This document shows positions 23,009 to 32,033 of a stretch of DNA of 36,262 nucleotides, in pieces (positions within the stretch are counted from its first letter, which is position 1; each line of letters begins with the position of its first letter). The translations under genes and the position numbers were made by a program. Location of the stretch: the NCBI GenBank assembly GCA_002506105.1, contig DAWU01000063.1:1-36262 (forward strand). Direction: 5' to 3'. Under the pieces are notes generated by a model that searched no databases, was not told the DNA's origin, and saw only the letters and a program-made list of their open reading frames with translations. Source of the DNA: Methanolinea sp. UBA275 (GTDB taxonomy: Archaea; Halobacteriota; Methanomicrobia; Methanomicrobiales; Methanospirillaceae).

Positions 23009-24337
23009 ATGAAACGCGAGAATATATTCTCTGTATTTCTGGCAGCCTGCCTGGTACTCCTTGTACTGAGCACGGGCTGCACGGATCAGCAGCCCCCTGC
23101 TGCCCAGAGTGGAGAGGTCAAGATCGGCGTTATTGCATCGATGACCGGGGCAGCAAGTACCACAGGAAAGGACATCTGGCAATCCGCCGAACTGGCCGCA
23201 GATGAGATCAATGCAAAGGGCGGGATAAAGATCAATTCCCTTGGAAAATCTGTCCCCATCCGTCTCATCCAGGGTGACGATGAATCGACCCGCGAAGGCG
23301 GCATGAAAGCGGTCTCGAAACTCATCACGCAGGATAATGTCGATCTCCTGGTCGGGGGATATTCCAGCGCCGTGGTCTCTGCACACCAGTCCATCGTCGC
23401 GGAGAACAAGGTACCCTATATCATTTCCGGTGCTTCGAGTTCTTCAGTGTCCCACCGCAATGACCTTGACACCAGTTACATGTTCTTCCACCGCCCGAAC
23501 ACAGATGATTCCGGAGAGGCGAGTGTGCTTTTCATTGAAGAGGTTGTTAGGCCTGCGGTGAATGCAAAGTTCGGATTTGCGGCTGAGAGGCCCTTCAGGG
23601 TAGCTGTCATCTACCAGGACAGTCCGTTCGGCAAGGGTCAGCTTGATGCAGTAAAGAATGTCATCAAGGCAAGGTCACTTCCCATAGAGGTGGTTGCCGA
23701 GGAGCCGTTCAAGATGGGCGAATCAGATTTCAGGACTGTGCTCACTTCGGTGAAAGCGAAAAATCCAGACATGATCTACTCCGTCACATTCTTAAACGAG
23801 CTCGTCCCGCTCACACAACAGGCAAGGAGGGATGTGAACTTCAATACCCTTATTATGGCAATCGAGAACAACGACGATCCTGATTATTACAAGGGTGTCG
23901 GAACATATGGCGAAGGGATGGTCATGGAAAGCAGGTTCTCTCCCTACGCGGTACCAAAGGGTTCCACGGAGGTTGCAACCACCCAGTTCCTCTCCAACTT
24001 CGACAAGAAATACGGCGGTTTTGCGGGAATGATGGGGGCAGCGACCTACGAATCCATCTACATTGCAAAAGAGGCAATCGAGAAAGCGGGCACTGTTGAA
24101 AAGGCAAAGGTTAAAGACGCCCTCTCGAATCTCGCCATGCCCCAGATGATGGAGATCATGAAGGGAGGGACAATCCAGTTTTCACCTGACTTCCGGGAGA
24201 GCAAGTTTGACCTCTATGTGGTTCAGCTCTCGATGGACCAGGCATCCGGAGAGCCGCGTCCAGAGATCATCTGGCCTGAAAACCTGGAAGCCAGAGCATT
24301 TGTAGTGCCGGATTGGTACACTCCCGGAACCTCCTAA
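23009..24337 (+). CDS. livK1: Branched-chain amino acid-type ABC transporter substrate-binding lipoprotein 1
   Basis: A 442-residue exported binding protein (type I periplasmic fold). It has a signal sequence with lipobox LSTGC (Cys24), then the LivK-type core beginning EVKIGVIASMTGAASTTGKDIWQSAELAADEINAKGG. It would bind the ligand outside the cell and deliver it to LivHM. It is closely similar throughout to the second copy at 27863. The true ligand may be an amino acid, amide or urea-like compound; sequence alone does not decide. GGTGAGG precedes the ATG. It is the first gene of livK1-livH-livM. Confidence 0.92.
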   Translation: MKRENIFSVFLAACLVLLVLSTGCTDQQPPAAQSGEVKIGVIASMTGAASTTGKDIWQSAELAADEINAKGGIKINSLGKSVPIRLIQGDDESTREGGMKAVSKLITQDNVDLLVGGYSSAVVSAHQSIVAENKVPYIISGASSSSVSHRNDLDTSYMFFHRPNTDDSGEASVLFIEEVVRPAVNAKFGFAAERPFRVAVIYQDSPFGKGQLDAVKNVIKARSLPIEVVAEEPFKMGESDFRTVLTSVKAKNPDMIYSVTFLNELVPLTQQARRDVNFNTLIMAIENNDDPDYYKGVGTYGEGMVMESRFSPYAVPKGSTEVATTQFLSNFDKKYGGFAGMMGAATYESIYIAKEAIEKAGTVEKAKVKDALSNLAMPQMMEIMKGGTIQFSPDFRESKFDLYVVQLSMDQASGEPRPEIIWPENLEARAFVVPDWYTPGTS

Positions 24338-24343
24338 TTTTTT
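24338..24343 (+). terminator. T-run between livK1 and livH
   Basis: A run of six T directly after the livK1 stop and 25 bases before livH. It could cause partial termination, giving more binding protein than permease. Confidence 0.3.
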
Positions 24344-24367
24344 AAGGAACGTGAGAAAGATTTTAGC

Positions 24368-25249
24368 ATGGATGTGAGCATCAGCATACTCAGCCAGGTG
24401 GCTTTCTGGGGCCTCTATTCGGGTTGCATCTATATCCTCCTTGCGACGGGCCTCAACCTGATCTTCGGGGTGATGAAGATCGTCAATTTCGCCCACGGGG
24501 AGTTCCTAATGCTCGGGACCTACATTACATTCTTCCTTTTCGTCATTACGGGATTCAACCCCTATGTCCTCCTGATCGGTTCGGTCCCGGTGCTCATAGT
24601 CGCAGGTGTCATTGTCGAGAGGCTCTGCTTCAGGCCGATCCTCGGGACCGGGAAACTGAATGAGATATTCATCAGTCTTGGACTGATCTATATCTTCCAG
24701 AACATGGTGGCACTAATCTGGACGGATGAATGGAGGTCAATGAAGAGCCCGTTTTCGGATATCACGATTGCCCTTGGTCCGGTCCAGTTGCCTCTTGATT
24801 ACCTGATCATCATCGTGGTGACTGCGGTGATCCTTGTCCTGCTCCACTTCTTCCTGAAAAGGACACCGATAGGGAAGGCAATACGCGCGACAAGCCAGAA
24901 CAGGAAGGGAGCCATGCTGATGGGGATCAACGTGGAAAAGATCAACATGCTCACTTTCGGGATAGGGGCAGGTCTTGCAGGCGCTGCCGGTACCCTCTGG
25001 GCAGTGAGCGGCCAGGTCTTCAACCCCTACATGGGATCAATCCCTGCGATCAAGGGATTTGCAATCATCATCCTGGGTGGTCTCGGAAGTATTCCCGGGG
25101 CAATCGTGGGCGGCCTTGCTATTGGCATGGTGGAAAATTTCACCGCGTTCACTCTTGGCGGATCATGGAAGGATGCCGTGTCCTTTATCCTTTTGATCAT
25201 CATCCTCGTCGTGAAACCGACCGGCCTCTTCGGGGAGGATGAGGAATGA
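24368..25249 (+). CDS. livH: Branched-chain amino acid-type ABC permease LivH
   Basis: A 293-residue permease with about eight helices. Family signatures include LLATGLNLIFGVMKIVNFAHGEFLMLGTY near residues 21-49, ...KAIRATSQNRKGAMLMGINVEKI (the loop that contacts the ATPase) and PAIKGFAIIILGGLGSIPGAIVGG. It pairs with LivM to form the channel. The ATG lies 30 bases after livK1. Its stop overlaps the livM start as ATGA. Confidence 0.94.
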   Translation: MDVSISILSQVAFWGLYSGCIYILLATGLNLIFGVMKIVNFAHGEFLMLGTYITFFLFVITGFNPYVLLIGSVPVLIVAGVIVERLCFRPILGTGKLNEIFISLGLIYIFQNMVALIWTDEWRSMKSPFSDITIALGPVQLPLDYLIIIVVTAVILVLLHFFLKRTPIGKAIRATSQNRKGAMLMGINVEKINMLTFGIGAGLAGAAGTLWAVSGQVFNPYMGSIPAIKGFAIIILGGLGSIPGAIVGGLAIGMVENFTAFTLGGSWKDAVSFILLIIILVVKPTGLFGEDEE

Positions 25250-26211
25250 ATACCTCTCTCTTCAGGGATCCCCTCACCCTGGCCACTGCGATTGTGGTGC
25301 TCATTGCCTTTCTCATACCGCTGTTTGTCGGTTCAAACCTGTATTACCTTACCGTGCTTGTCCTGATGCTGATTTTCATCATTTATGCATCGGCCTGGAA
25401 TTTTCTGACATTCTCCGGCCAGGGCTCTCTTGGGCATGCGGCATTCTTCGGGCTCGGTGCTTATGGAGCATCTCTCATGGCTGCCAGACTGGGACTCCCG
25501 TCTATCCTGACCCTGCTCTTTGGAGGCATCTTCGCTGCGGTGATCGGCGTCCTAATAGGCCTTACCTGCGTGAGGTTAAGGGAGTGGTTCCTCGCCATGG
25601 TGACATTCGGGTTTGCAGTGATCATACAGACGCTGGTGGTGAGCCAGCTGGCACCGGTGACAGGCGGGTGGGATGGCTTCCCCGTTCCAAAACTTGTCCC
25701 TTCCGGCATACAGGGCTCCCTTATGATCGAGTATTACATTATCCTGATCATCACCATCGCAACCATCATCCTCTTCCGATGGCTGTTGAAGTCAAGGATT
25801 GGCCTTGCATTGGCAGCAATCCGTGAGAATGAGATCGAGGCCCGGGCAGCGGGTATCAACCCTGTGCCCTTCAAATTGTTCGCATTCGGTGTCAGCGCTT
25901 TCTTCGCAGGCATCGCGGGAAGTCTTGAGATTGCCCACTTCGGGTACGTCACTCCCGAGATCTTCGGCATCGATCTCTCGTTCTGGCCGATCATCTACTC
26001 CATCACCGGAGGACTCGGAACCCTTGCCGGACCTGTCATCGGAACCATCGTTGTCACGCTCCTCTGGGATGGACTGAATGCAATGGGCCTCACGTATGCC
26101 CGTTTCATTATCATCGGTGTCCTCCTCGTCCTTATCATCATTTTCCTCCCCAAAGGACTCGTCTCGCTTCCTGCCGAGATTAGAAAGCGGATGAAAAGGA
26201 AGGATACCTGA
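25246..26211 (+). CDS. livM: Branched-chain amino acid-type ABC permease LivM
   Basis: A 321-residue permease with about nine helices. Signatures are SAWNFLTFSGQGSLGHAAFFGLGAYGAS near residues 48-75, the ATPase contact loop KSRIGLALAAIRENEIEARAAGINPVPFKLFAF and YSITGGLGTLAGPVIGTI. It overlaps livH by four bases, with GGAGG before the ATG. The ATPase genes lie beyond it on the opposite strand, facing it. Confidence 0.94.
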   Translation: MNTSLFRDPLTLATAIVVLIAFLIPLFVGSNLYYLTVLVLMLIFIIYASAWNFLTFSGQGSLGHAAFFGLGAYGASLMAARLGLPSILTLLFGGIFAAVIGVLIGLTCVRLREWFLAMVTFGFAVIIQTLVVSQLAPVTGGWDGFPVPKLVPSGIQGSLMIEYYIILIITIATIILFRWLLKSRIGLALAAIRENEIEARAAGINPVPFKLFAFGVSAFFAGIAGSLEIAHFGYVTPEIFGIDLSFWPIIYSITGGLGTLAGPVIGTIVVTLLWDGLNAMGLTYARFIIIGVLLVLIIIFLPKGLVSLPAEIRKRMKRKDT

Positions 26212-26261
26212 ATTCCCTTCTTCTCTCAAAGGCTTTTGTGCCCACATCATGCAGGGATTCC

Positions 26262-26268
26262 AAAAAAA
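26262..26268 (-). terminator. T-run after livF
   Basis: Seven T on the minus strand about 75 bases after the livF stop, in an AT-rich region between the convergent livM and livF genes. Confidence 0.35.
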
Positions 26269-26342
26269 GAAACACAAAACATACAGAAATACCTTCAATT
26301 TTAGTTCTTTTCTCCGAAAACAAAGACCTGAGAGGTTTTCCC

Positions 26343-27035
26343 TCACATCCCCAAATAGGCTTCACGGATCAGGTCATCATGGAGGAGATCTTCGGCATTC
26401 CCGGTCCTGGTTATTCTTCCCGTCTCGAGCACATATGCCCGATGCGAGATCTCAAGGGCACGCCGTACGTTCTGCTCGACTAGGAGGATCGTTAAGCCTT
26501 CGCTGTTGAGCTGCTCCACGGTATCGAGGACCGTATGCACCATTTTCGGGGAGAGCCCCAGCGAGGGTTCGTCAAGGACGAGCATCTCAGGGTCTGCCAT
26601 CAGGCAGCGTGCGATTGCAAGCATCTGCTGCTCGCCACCGCTGAGAGTTCCTGCGTATTGATCCTCTCTCTCTTTCAGTATCGGGAAGAGCTCAAGGACA
26701 TTCCCGAGTGCGCTCGCGTCCTTCCTTGCGTATCCCCCAAGTTCGAGGTTTTCACGAACGGTCATCCTCGGGAAGAGTTCACGCTTCTCAGGAACCAGTG
26801 CGAGCCTCCGGCGGACTATCTCATAGGGAGGAAGTCCCAGGATGTTCTCATCATGGAGTGCGATTCTCCCCGTGGCTGTCTGGTTCAGCCCAAATATTGT
26901 TGAGACAAGCGTGCTCTTTCCCGCGCCGTTCGAGCCAATCAGCGTAACAATCTCTCCCTTCGTGACATGAAGGGAGACATCCCACAATACCTGGAGGTGG
27001 GAATAGGATACATTCAGGTTCTCTATGCGAAGCAA
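26343..27035 (-). CDS. livF: Branched-chain amino acid-type ABC ATPase LivF
   Basis: A 230-residue ATPase with Walker A GSNGAGKST (34-42), Q-loop region, signature LSGGEQQ (131-137), Walker B MLVLDEP (151-157) and the switch His region. It powers transport together with LivG. The start is a TTG giving the typical LivF beginning LRIENLNVSY, 17 bases after the livG stop. The minus-strand livG-livF pair faces livK1HM on the plus strand, an unusual split of the standard livKHMGF order. Confidence 0.93.
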   Translation of the reverse strand: MLRIENLNVSYSHLQVLWDVSLHVTKGEIVTLIGSNGAGKSTLVSTIFGLNQTATGRIALHDENILGLPPYEIVRRRLALVPEKRELFPRMTVRENLELGGYARKDASALGNVLELFPILKEREDQYAGTLSGGEQQMLAIARCLMADPEMLVLDEPSLGLSPKMVHTVLDTVEQLNSEGLTILLVEQNVRRALEISHRAYVLETGRITRTGNAEDLLHDDLIREAYLGM

Positions 27036-27052
27036 GGTTATACTACCCCGGT

Positions 27053-27781
27053 TTAGAAGTGGTAGCGCTCGCCGAGATATGAATCTATTACTTTTTCGTT
27101 TTGTGCAATCTCTTCAGGGGTCCCTTCGGCTATCTTCTCGCCATGGTCGAGAACCACGATGCGATCGGAAACCCCCATGATGATTCGCATGACGTGCTCG
27201 ATCATAAGGATGGTCAGTCCGTCGCTGCGAATCTCCTGGATCAGCCGCATGGCCTCCTTTCCTTCGCTTGGTGTAAGACCTGTGGTCAGTTCGTCAAGGA
27301 GGAGTATTTTTGGGTGCGATGCAAGTGCCCTTGCAAGCTGGGAGCGGCGGAGCTCGATGGTGTTGAGACTGCTGATGGGACTGTCAATCTTCGCCTCAGG
27401 GAAACCGACCCTGACGAGGCACGCTTCTGCTTCATTATGGGCTTCTTTTACAGAGGGACGCCTTCCGTTTCCATACAGGGCGCTTATCATCACTGCTTCC
27501 CTGGTCGTCAGGCCCGGGAATGAACGGGGGTGCTGGAATGTCTTCGAGATACCCTTCTTGCAGACTGCATCGAGGGAGAGCTTCGTAATATCTTCTCCCC
27601 CAAGGATTATTCCTCCCGCGTCGGGGCGGTAAATACCTGAAATGAGGTTGAGGAGCGTCGTCTTGCCCGCACCGTTCGGCCCGACAAGGCCGAGTATCTC
27701 CCCCTCGTGGAGGGAGAGATCGACATGATTGACTGCTGTCAGGCCTCCGAATGACTTTGTTACCCCGTTGACTGAAAGCAT
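27053..27781 (-). CDS. livG: Branched-chain amino acid-type ABC ATPase LivG
   Basis: A 242-residue ATPase with Walker A GPNGAGKTT (34-42), Walker B ILLLDE (159-164) and switch His in MIEHVM. The signature region reads SLNTIELRRSQLARAL instead of an LSGGQ or LSYGQ type, and Walker B is followed by Leu rather than Pro. The same loose form occurs in some other LivG proteins. The ATG at 27781 is chosen (AGGGTG upstream); a longer frame to 27823 would run through the operator. It is divergent from livK2. Confidence 0.92.
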   Translation of the reverse strand: MLSVNGVTKSFGGLTAVNHVDLSLHEGEILGLVGPNGAGKTTLLNLISGIYRPDAGGIILGGEDITKLSLDAVCKKGISKTFQHPRSFPGLTTREAVMISALYGNGRRPSVKEAHNEAEACLVRVGFPEAKIDSPISSLNTIELRRSQLARALASHPKILLLDELTTGLTPSEGKEAMRLIQEIRSDGLTILMIEHVMRIIMGVSDRIVVLDHGEKIAEGTPEEIAQNEKVIDSYLGERYHF

Positions 27782-27792
27782 GCTGTGCACCC

Positions 27793-27822
27793 TGCTAACA
27801 AATAGCATGATATATGTTAGCA
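27793..27822. promoter_or_regulatory. Operator candidate in the livG/livK2 divergent promoter
   Basis: The sequence holds TGCTA-ACAAA-TAGCA at 27793-27807, the same pattern as in the livK1 promoter, plus a third half-site TAGCA at 27818-27822. TGCTAACA (27793-27800) and TGTTAGCA (27815-27822) also form an 8-base perfect inverted repeat. A TATA-like element for livG lies at 27825-27837, putting its start inside the operator. ATATATG near 27810-27816 may be the TATA element of livK2. Occupancy could shut both genes. Confidence 0.6.
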
Positions 27823-27862
27823 AGTAATAATATAAGAGTATCTTTCGGGGTGAAGAAAAACG

Positions 27863-29176
27863 ATGAAATCATACTATCTGGTGGCGGCTCTTGTGCTGGC
27901 GCTTGTCCTCTGTGCGGCATGCACAGAGCAGAAGCCTGTGTCCCAGGAGACACTGAAGATCGGGGTGGTGGCCTCAATGACAGGTGCGGCCAGCACAACC
28001 GGGAAGGATATCTGGCAGTCAGCGGTCATTGCTGCAGATGAGATCAATGCAAAGGGCGGAGTTCAGGTCAAAGACCTGAATGCAAGGATTCCCATCACCC
28101 TCATTCAGGGTGATGATGAATCGACAAGGGAAGGAGGGCAGAAAGCCGTATCCAGGATGATCACCCAGGATAAGGTGGACATCCTGGTGGGAGGATTCTC
28201 AAGTGCTGTCGTCTCTGCACACCAGTCAATCGTGTCAGAAAACAGCATCCCGTACATTATCACCGGCGCATCGACTCCTACTATTACGCAAAGGGACGAT
28301 CTGGATACACGCACCATGTTCCACTACTGCCCGACTACCGATGACTACGGGGAGCAGACCACGCTGTTCGCCGACGATGTCATACGGAAGGCAGTGAATA
28401 CAAAGTTTGGTTTCTCGGAATCCCGCCCCCTGCGAATGGCTCTTATCATCCAGGACAGTCCGTACGGGAAGGGTGTGCAGAGCGCGGTGAAGGCAACCAT
28501 CGAGAAAAGGGGACTGAATATCGAGATTGTAGCCGAAGAGACCTTCAAGATGGGTGAGACCGATTTCCGGACCACGCTCACATCCATCAAGTCTGCGAAG
28601 CCTGATGTGGTCTATCCTGCCGCATTCCTGAACGAGCAGATACCCATGGTCACCCAGGCACGCCGGGATGTCGGATTGAATACCATCTTCCTCTCAGTGG
28701 AATGCAACGATGACCCCGATTACTACGAAGGCCTTGACAAGTATGGGGAATATTCAATAATCGAGACACGGTTCAGTCCCTATGCAATCCCGAGGGGCGC
28801 GATCGCTGCCGACATGGAAGCGTTCCGGGAAAATTACTTCAAGAAGTGGGGATCATATCCCGGGATGATGGGGGCATCCACCTATGAGGGAATCTACATT
28901 GCCGCAAAGGCTGTTGAAAATGCAGGGACCCGGGATAAGGTTCAGGTCAACACAGCACTTGATTCGCTGACCATGCCTCAGATGATCGAAGCCATGAAGA
29001 ACGGGGTGATCACCTTCACCGATGATTACCGCGAGGCAAAATTCGATCTCTACATGGAGCAGCTCGTCTGGAACGATGCTCTCGGAGAACTCCGTCCGGT
29101 TATTGTCTGGCCGGATCACATGAAGGATGCCAATTTCGTGCTCCCTGACTGGTACGAGCCCGGATCATCCCCCTGA
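27863..29176 (+). CDS. livK2: Branched-chain amino acid-type ABC transporter substrate-binding lipoprotein 2
   Basis: A 437-residue binding protein paralogous to livK1, with lipobox CAAC (Cys20). The shared stretches are long, for example MTGAASTTGKDIWQSA, AADEINAKGG, IQGDDESTREGG and SSAVVSAHQSIV, and the C-terminal part WPDHMKDANFVLPDWY mirrors that of the first copy. Differences cluster in the ligand-cleft regions (for instance SSSVSHRNDL versus STPTITQRDDL), so ligand range may differ. GGGGTGA precedes the ATG. It is a single-gene unit divergent from livG. Confidence 0.92.
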   Translation: MKSYYLVAALVLALVLCAACTEQKPVSQETLKIGVVASMTGAASTTGKDIWQSAVIAADEINAKGGVQVKDLNARIPITLIQGDDESTREGGQKAVSRMITQDKVDILVGGFSSAVVSAHQSIVSENSIPYIITGASTPTITQRDDLDTRTMFHYCPTTDDYGEQTTLFADDVIRKAVNTKFGFSESRPLRMALIIQDSPYGKGVQSAVKATIEKRGLNIEIVAEETFKMGETDFRTTLTSIKSAKPDVVYPAAFLNEQIPMVTQARRDVGLNTIFLSVECNDDPDYYEGLDKYGEYSIIETRFSPYAIPRGAIAADMEAFRENYFKKWGSYPGMMGASTYEGIYIAAKAVENAGTRDKVQVNTALDSLTMPQMIEAMKNGVITFTDDYREAKFDLYMEQLVWNDALGELRPVIVWPDHMKDANFVLPDWYEPGSSP

Positions 29177-29185
29177 TCCCCGCAT

Positions 29186-29199
29186 CTTTATTTATTTTT
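29186..29199 (+). terminator. T-rich stretch after livK2
   Basis: A T-rich run starts about ten bases after the livK2 stop; a further run of seven T lies at 29276-29282. Either may end the transcript. Confidence 0.4.
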
Positions 29200-29391
29200 C
29201 TGAACTCCTCTCGCTCCTTTGCCACCCCAATATCCCGGACCGCAATTCATCTCACAGGGATAACCGGAACCGGACTTTTTTTATTACCCGCATGATCAAA
29301 TCGCGACACTGGTGATATCCATGTGCTTCACCTGGTTGAATTATGTGAAGTGAATAACGGGAGAATTGAATACTCTGCAGATAATTAACGT

Positions 29392-31134
29392 TCATTCGAG
29401 GGCCGCGTCATCGCCATCGCCGGATTTTCTGTACCATCCCGGGGGGATATGCATTTCAAATCTCGCACCTTTCCCGGGGATGCCGTTCTCCTGGATGGTG
29501 ATTCCTGTTATCGCGAGTATCCCTTTCGTCAGGAAGAGACCGAGGCCCCGGTGTTTCCCGAATCCTTTCTCAAAAATATGTGCTTTGTCTTCAACGGGAA
29601 TCCCTATCCCATCATCCTCGCAGGTCAGGACCCCCACTTCACCCTGCTGTCTGAAATGGAACCTGATTCGGGTTACTCTCTCGCCATGGGCGAGGGAATT
29701 ATCGATGAGATTGTAGAGTATCCGCTCGATGAGAGGATCGGAGAAGAGCTCGAGATCTCCGCATTCCTCCTCCACCTTCACGGGACCAAGAGGTACCTTC
29801 AGGGTAGTCCTCCTGATGAGATCACTGACGCTGAACCATGTAGGGGCAGAATGTTCACCCCCGATATGGTATTCTTTGGTAAAAGCCAGCTGGTCCTCGA
29901 TTGATATTGAGGCTTCAGTGATGCGATCGAGATAGTGGAGTACATGGGAGTCATGAGAGAGCCCCTCCCTCGATATCTCAGCATAACTCCTGATGACCGT
30001 CACCTGGTTCAGGATATCGTGGCTTGTAATCTTTGAGAGAAGGATGAGCTTCTTATTTGCAATCTGGAAACTCTGGACTGCTTCTTGTTCAGCGATGATA
30101 TGTCCTTCGAGGGCATTCAGTGTCTGATTTATCCCGGATGAGAGGCTGGAAATCTCATCATTCCCGGAAGGCGCTATCCTTCTGGAGAAGTCACGGCTTT
30201 CCGCGATCTCTTTCATTTTTCCTTCCAGATAAGAGAGTCTTGAGAAGATATCACGGTCAAGAAGAAAGAGCACCGCAAGGACTGCCATGAACCCTATCCC
30301 TGCAATGATGAGAATGAACAGGATCATGCTTTTCTGGGATGCCTGGTAGGTCACTCTTTCACTGTCAACCTGCAGGACAATTCCCGGCATTCCAAACACA
30401 TCCCGCATTAATGCATATGATGATATGTAATTAGTATCCTCAGATATTTCCACAAACACGGGGTGCTCCCTGTCAAGGAGAGTATTCGGCGCATTTCTTT
30501 CATCAACCCTGGATATGGAAAGGTTTGTTGAAGTCAGTTGTGCGATTTTCTGAATCTCAATATCATCAAGATACCGTGCAATACAAAGATATCCTGTCAC
30601 CGGACCGGTCTGGTCACTTTTCAGAATCGGGTTGACGGATATCAGGAGTATCCCCTCAGGGAGTGTAAGGATTCCCTGCACTCCGGGATAATCCTCTTCA
30701 GGAATATCGGTGATCTCCTTGAGAAAGGGCTCTGCAGAATTCAGGAGTTCAGGAATTACGAGAGGCTGGTATTCATGGTAGTCGTATCCTTTCCCGAAAA
30801 AAAGTGTCCCGCTCACATCGTAATAGAGCATAAAATCGAGCTTCAATGACGTGAACGTTTCATTCATCAGGTTGTCCTCGATATATCCCTGCCTTCGGTC
30901 CTGTGCAAAAAAGTAGGTGTCATCCCACCTTGACCAGTCAAGAGAGGTTCCCTGCATGGTATCAAGTTCATATTGGATCACATGCATGACATTGAGAACA
31001 TTTTTCTCTGCATCCAGGGATTCAATCCGGTCTCGTGTCGGGATAAGGACCATCTGCATGCTGACAAGAATAGCAATACCCAGAATGAGGACAAGAACGA
31101 TGATGGCGACTGCAATCTTTTTACGAATCAGCAT
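29392..31134 (-). CDS. CHASE4-HAMP sensor histidine kinase
   Basis: A 580-residue membrane kinase. TM1 is at 7-30, a CHASE4-type external sensor at about 40-265 (WSRWDDTYFFAQDRRQGYIEDN is characteristic), TM2 at 269-292 and HAMP at 293-345. The phosphorylation region has His372 in ITSHDILNQ, an H-box form common in methanogen kinases. The HATPase domain (about 470-572) has NLIDNSLAHG, DDGIGIP and GLGLFLTKGI. No receiver domain or response regulator gene is adjacent. The ATG has GAGGGA eleven bases upstream. The ligand is unknown. Confidence 0.9.
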   Translation of the reverse strand: MLIRKKIAVAIIVLVLILGIAILVSMQMVLIPTRDRIESLDAEKNVLNVMHVIQYELDTMQGTSLDWSRWDDTYFFAQDRRQGYIEDNLMNETFTSLKLDFMLYYDVSGTLFFGKGYDYHEYQPLVIPELLNSAEPFLKEITDIPEEDYPGVQGILTLPEGILLISVNPILKSDQTGPVTGYLCIARYLDDIEIQKIAQLTSTNLSISRVDERNAPNTLLDREHPVFVEISEDTNYISSYALMRDVFGMPGIVLQVDSERVTYQASQKSMILFILIIAGIGFMAVLAVLFLLDRDIFSRLSYLEGKMKEIAESRDFSRRIAPSGNDEISSLSSGINQTLNALEGHIIAEQEAVQSFQIANKKLILLSKITSHDILNQVTVIRSYAEISREGLSHDSHVLHYLDRITEASISIEDQLAFTKEYHIGGEHSAPTWFSVSDLIRRTTLKVPLGPVKVEEECGDLELFSDPLIERILYNLIDNSLAHGERVTRIRFHFRQQGEVGVLTCEDDGIGIPVEDKAHIFEKGFGKHRGLGLFLTKGILAITGITIQENGIPGKGARFEMHIPPGWYRKSGDGDDAALE

Positions 31135-31305
31135 GACTATTCTGTTCCCTCTTTGGTTTCAGATGAGTCCTTCACCAAGATGGATGCGGTTCCTAAAGGG
31201 TTGCCATGGTAGTGACCGGATAAAACATCCACTCATCGGTATGGTAGTTTCTTTAGGATAGACTATCAAAATTACTATCTGGTACTATCCCAAAAGATAC
31301 ACCAT

Positions 31306-31905
31306 ATGAGAATTACTCCCGATATCCGGGTGGTATTGCCTATCTTTACTGTATTCCTGGTTTTTTCTTCCGGGTGCACGATCCCAGATACCTCAACCAC
31401 CTCGACCGGGGTGCCAGGATATACCCTTCCTGCACAGGGTTCCGCTGACATCGCATTTCTCTCCCTGTACGAGAGTTCGGGAGCTGACATTGCAACCAGG
31501 CTGGAGAACGTACACCGCTGCTTCCCAGCAGAGACAGCAGTCAGAAATGTTCCTTACATGGCCACCGATCTCCGCACCGCTGCGCTGGAATTGAAGGGTG
31601 CTGCAGACACCTATCACACAACTATGATCAAGATCGGGCCGTTCGAAATGAAGGAACACGAACTCCAGAGGAATGAATATCTCAAGTATCTCTCCACGAT
31701 AAGGAAATCCGCAGGGGATATCGCCGGGGCTGCCGAGGGAGAACTGAACGGGGAATTCGGTCTCGCACAGACCTACGCAGAGTCTGCAAAAATTTCCTTG
31801 AAAAATCCCGTCGGGATCCCGGGATCTTCGCATGAACACCTGCTGAAGGAGATAGGAGATTCTCTTGATGATTACATTCAGAAGATGCGGGGGAAAAGAA
31901 TATGA
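31306..31905 (+). CDS. Lipoprotein of unknown function
   Basis: A 199-residue exported protein. The signal sequence (residues 8-23) ends in the lipobox FSSGC, so Cys24 is likely lipidated. A Thr/Ser/Pro linker and a mainly helical domain (about 48-199) follow, with sequences such as ATDLRTAALELKGAADTYHTTM. No family recognised. The ATG has no ribosome site and may be leaderless. It is divergent from the CHASE4 kinase gene, so the protein could serve that sensor, but there is no direct evidence. Confidence 0.7.
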   Translation: MRITPDIRVVLPIFTVFLVFSSGCTIPDTSTTSTGVPGYTLPAQGSADIAFLSLYESSGADIATRLENVHRCFPAETAVRNVPYMATDLRTAALELKGAADTYHTTMIKIGPFEMKEHELQRNEYLKYLSTIRKSAGDIAGAAEGELNGEFGLAQTYAESAKISLKNPVGIPGSSHEHLLKEIGDSLDDYIQKMRGKRI

Positions 31906-31953
31906 GCGGCACGTCTCTGCATGGAAATATTCTGCATTCCTTCCTCATGGTGC

Positions 31954-31963
31954 TTTTATATAG
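31954..31963 (+). promoter_or_regulatory. TATA-box candidate for the tandem META gene
   Basis: TTTTATATAG lies 71 bases before the ATG at 32034 in an otherwise GC-balanced spacer, which fits an archaeal promoter with a leader of about 45 bases. Confidence 0.45.
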
Positions 31964-32033
31964 ATCAGAGCGGAGAAAGAAACACATCATGTTCAATCCT
32001 GAATCATGGAAAGCCAGGGGGTGCCCTTAAGGT

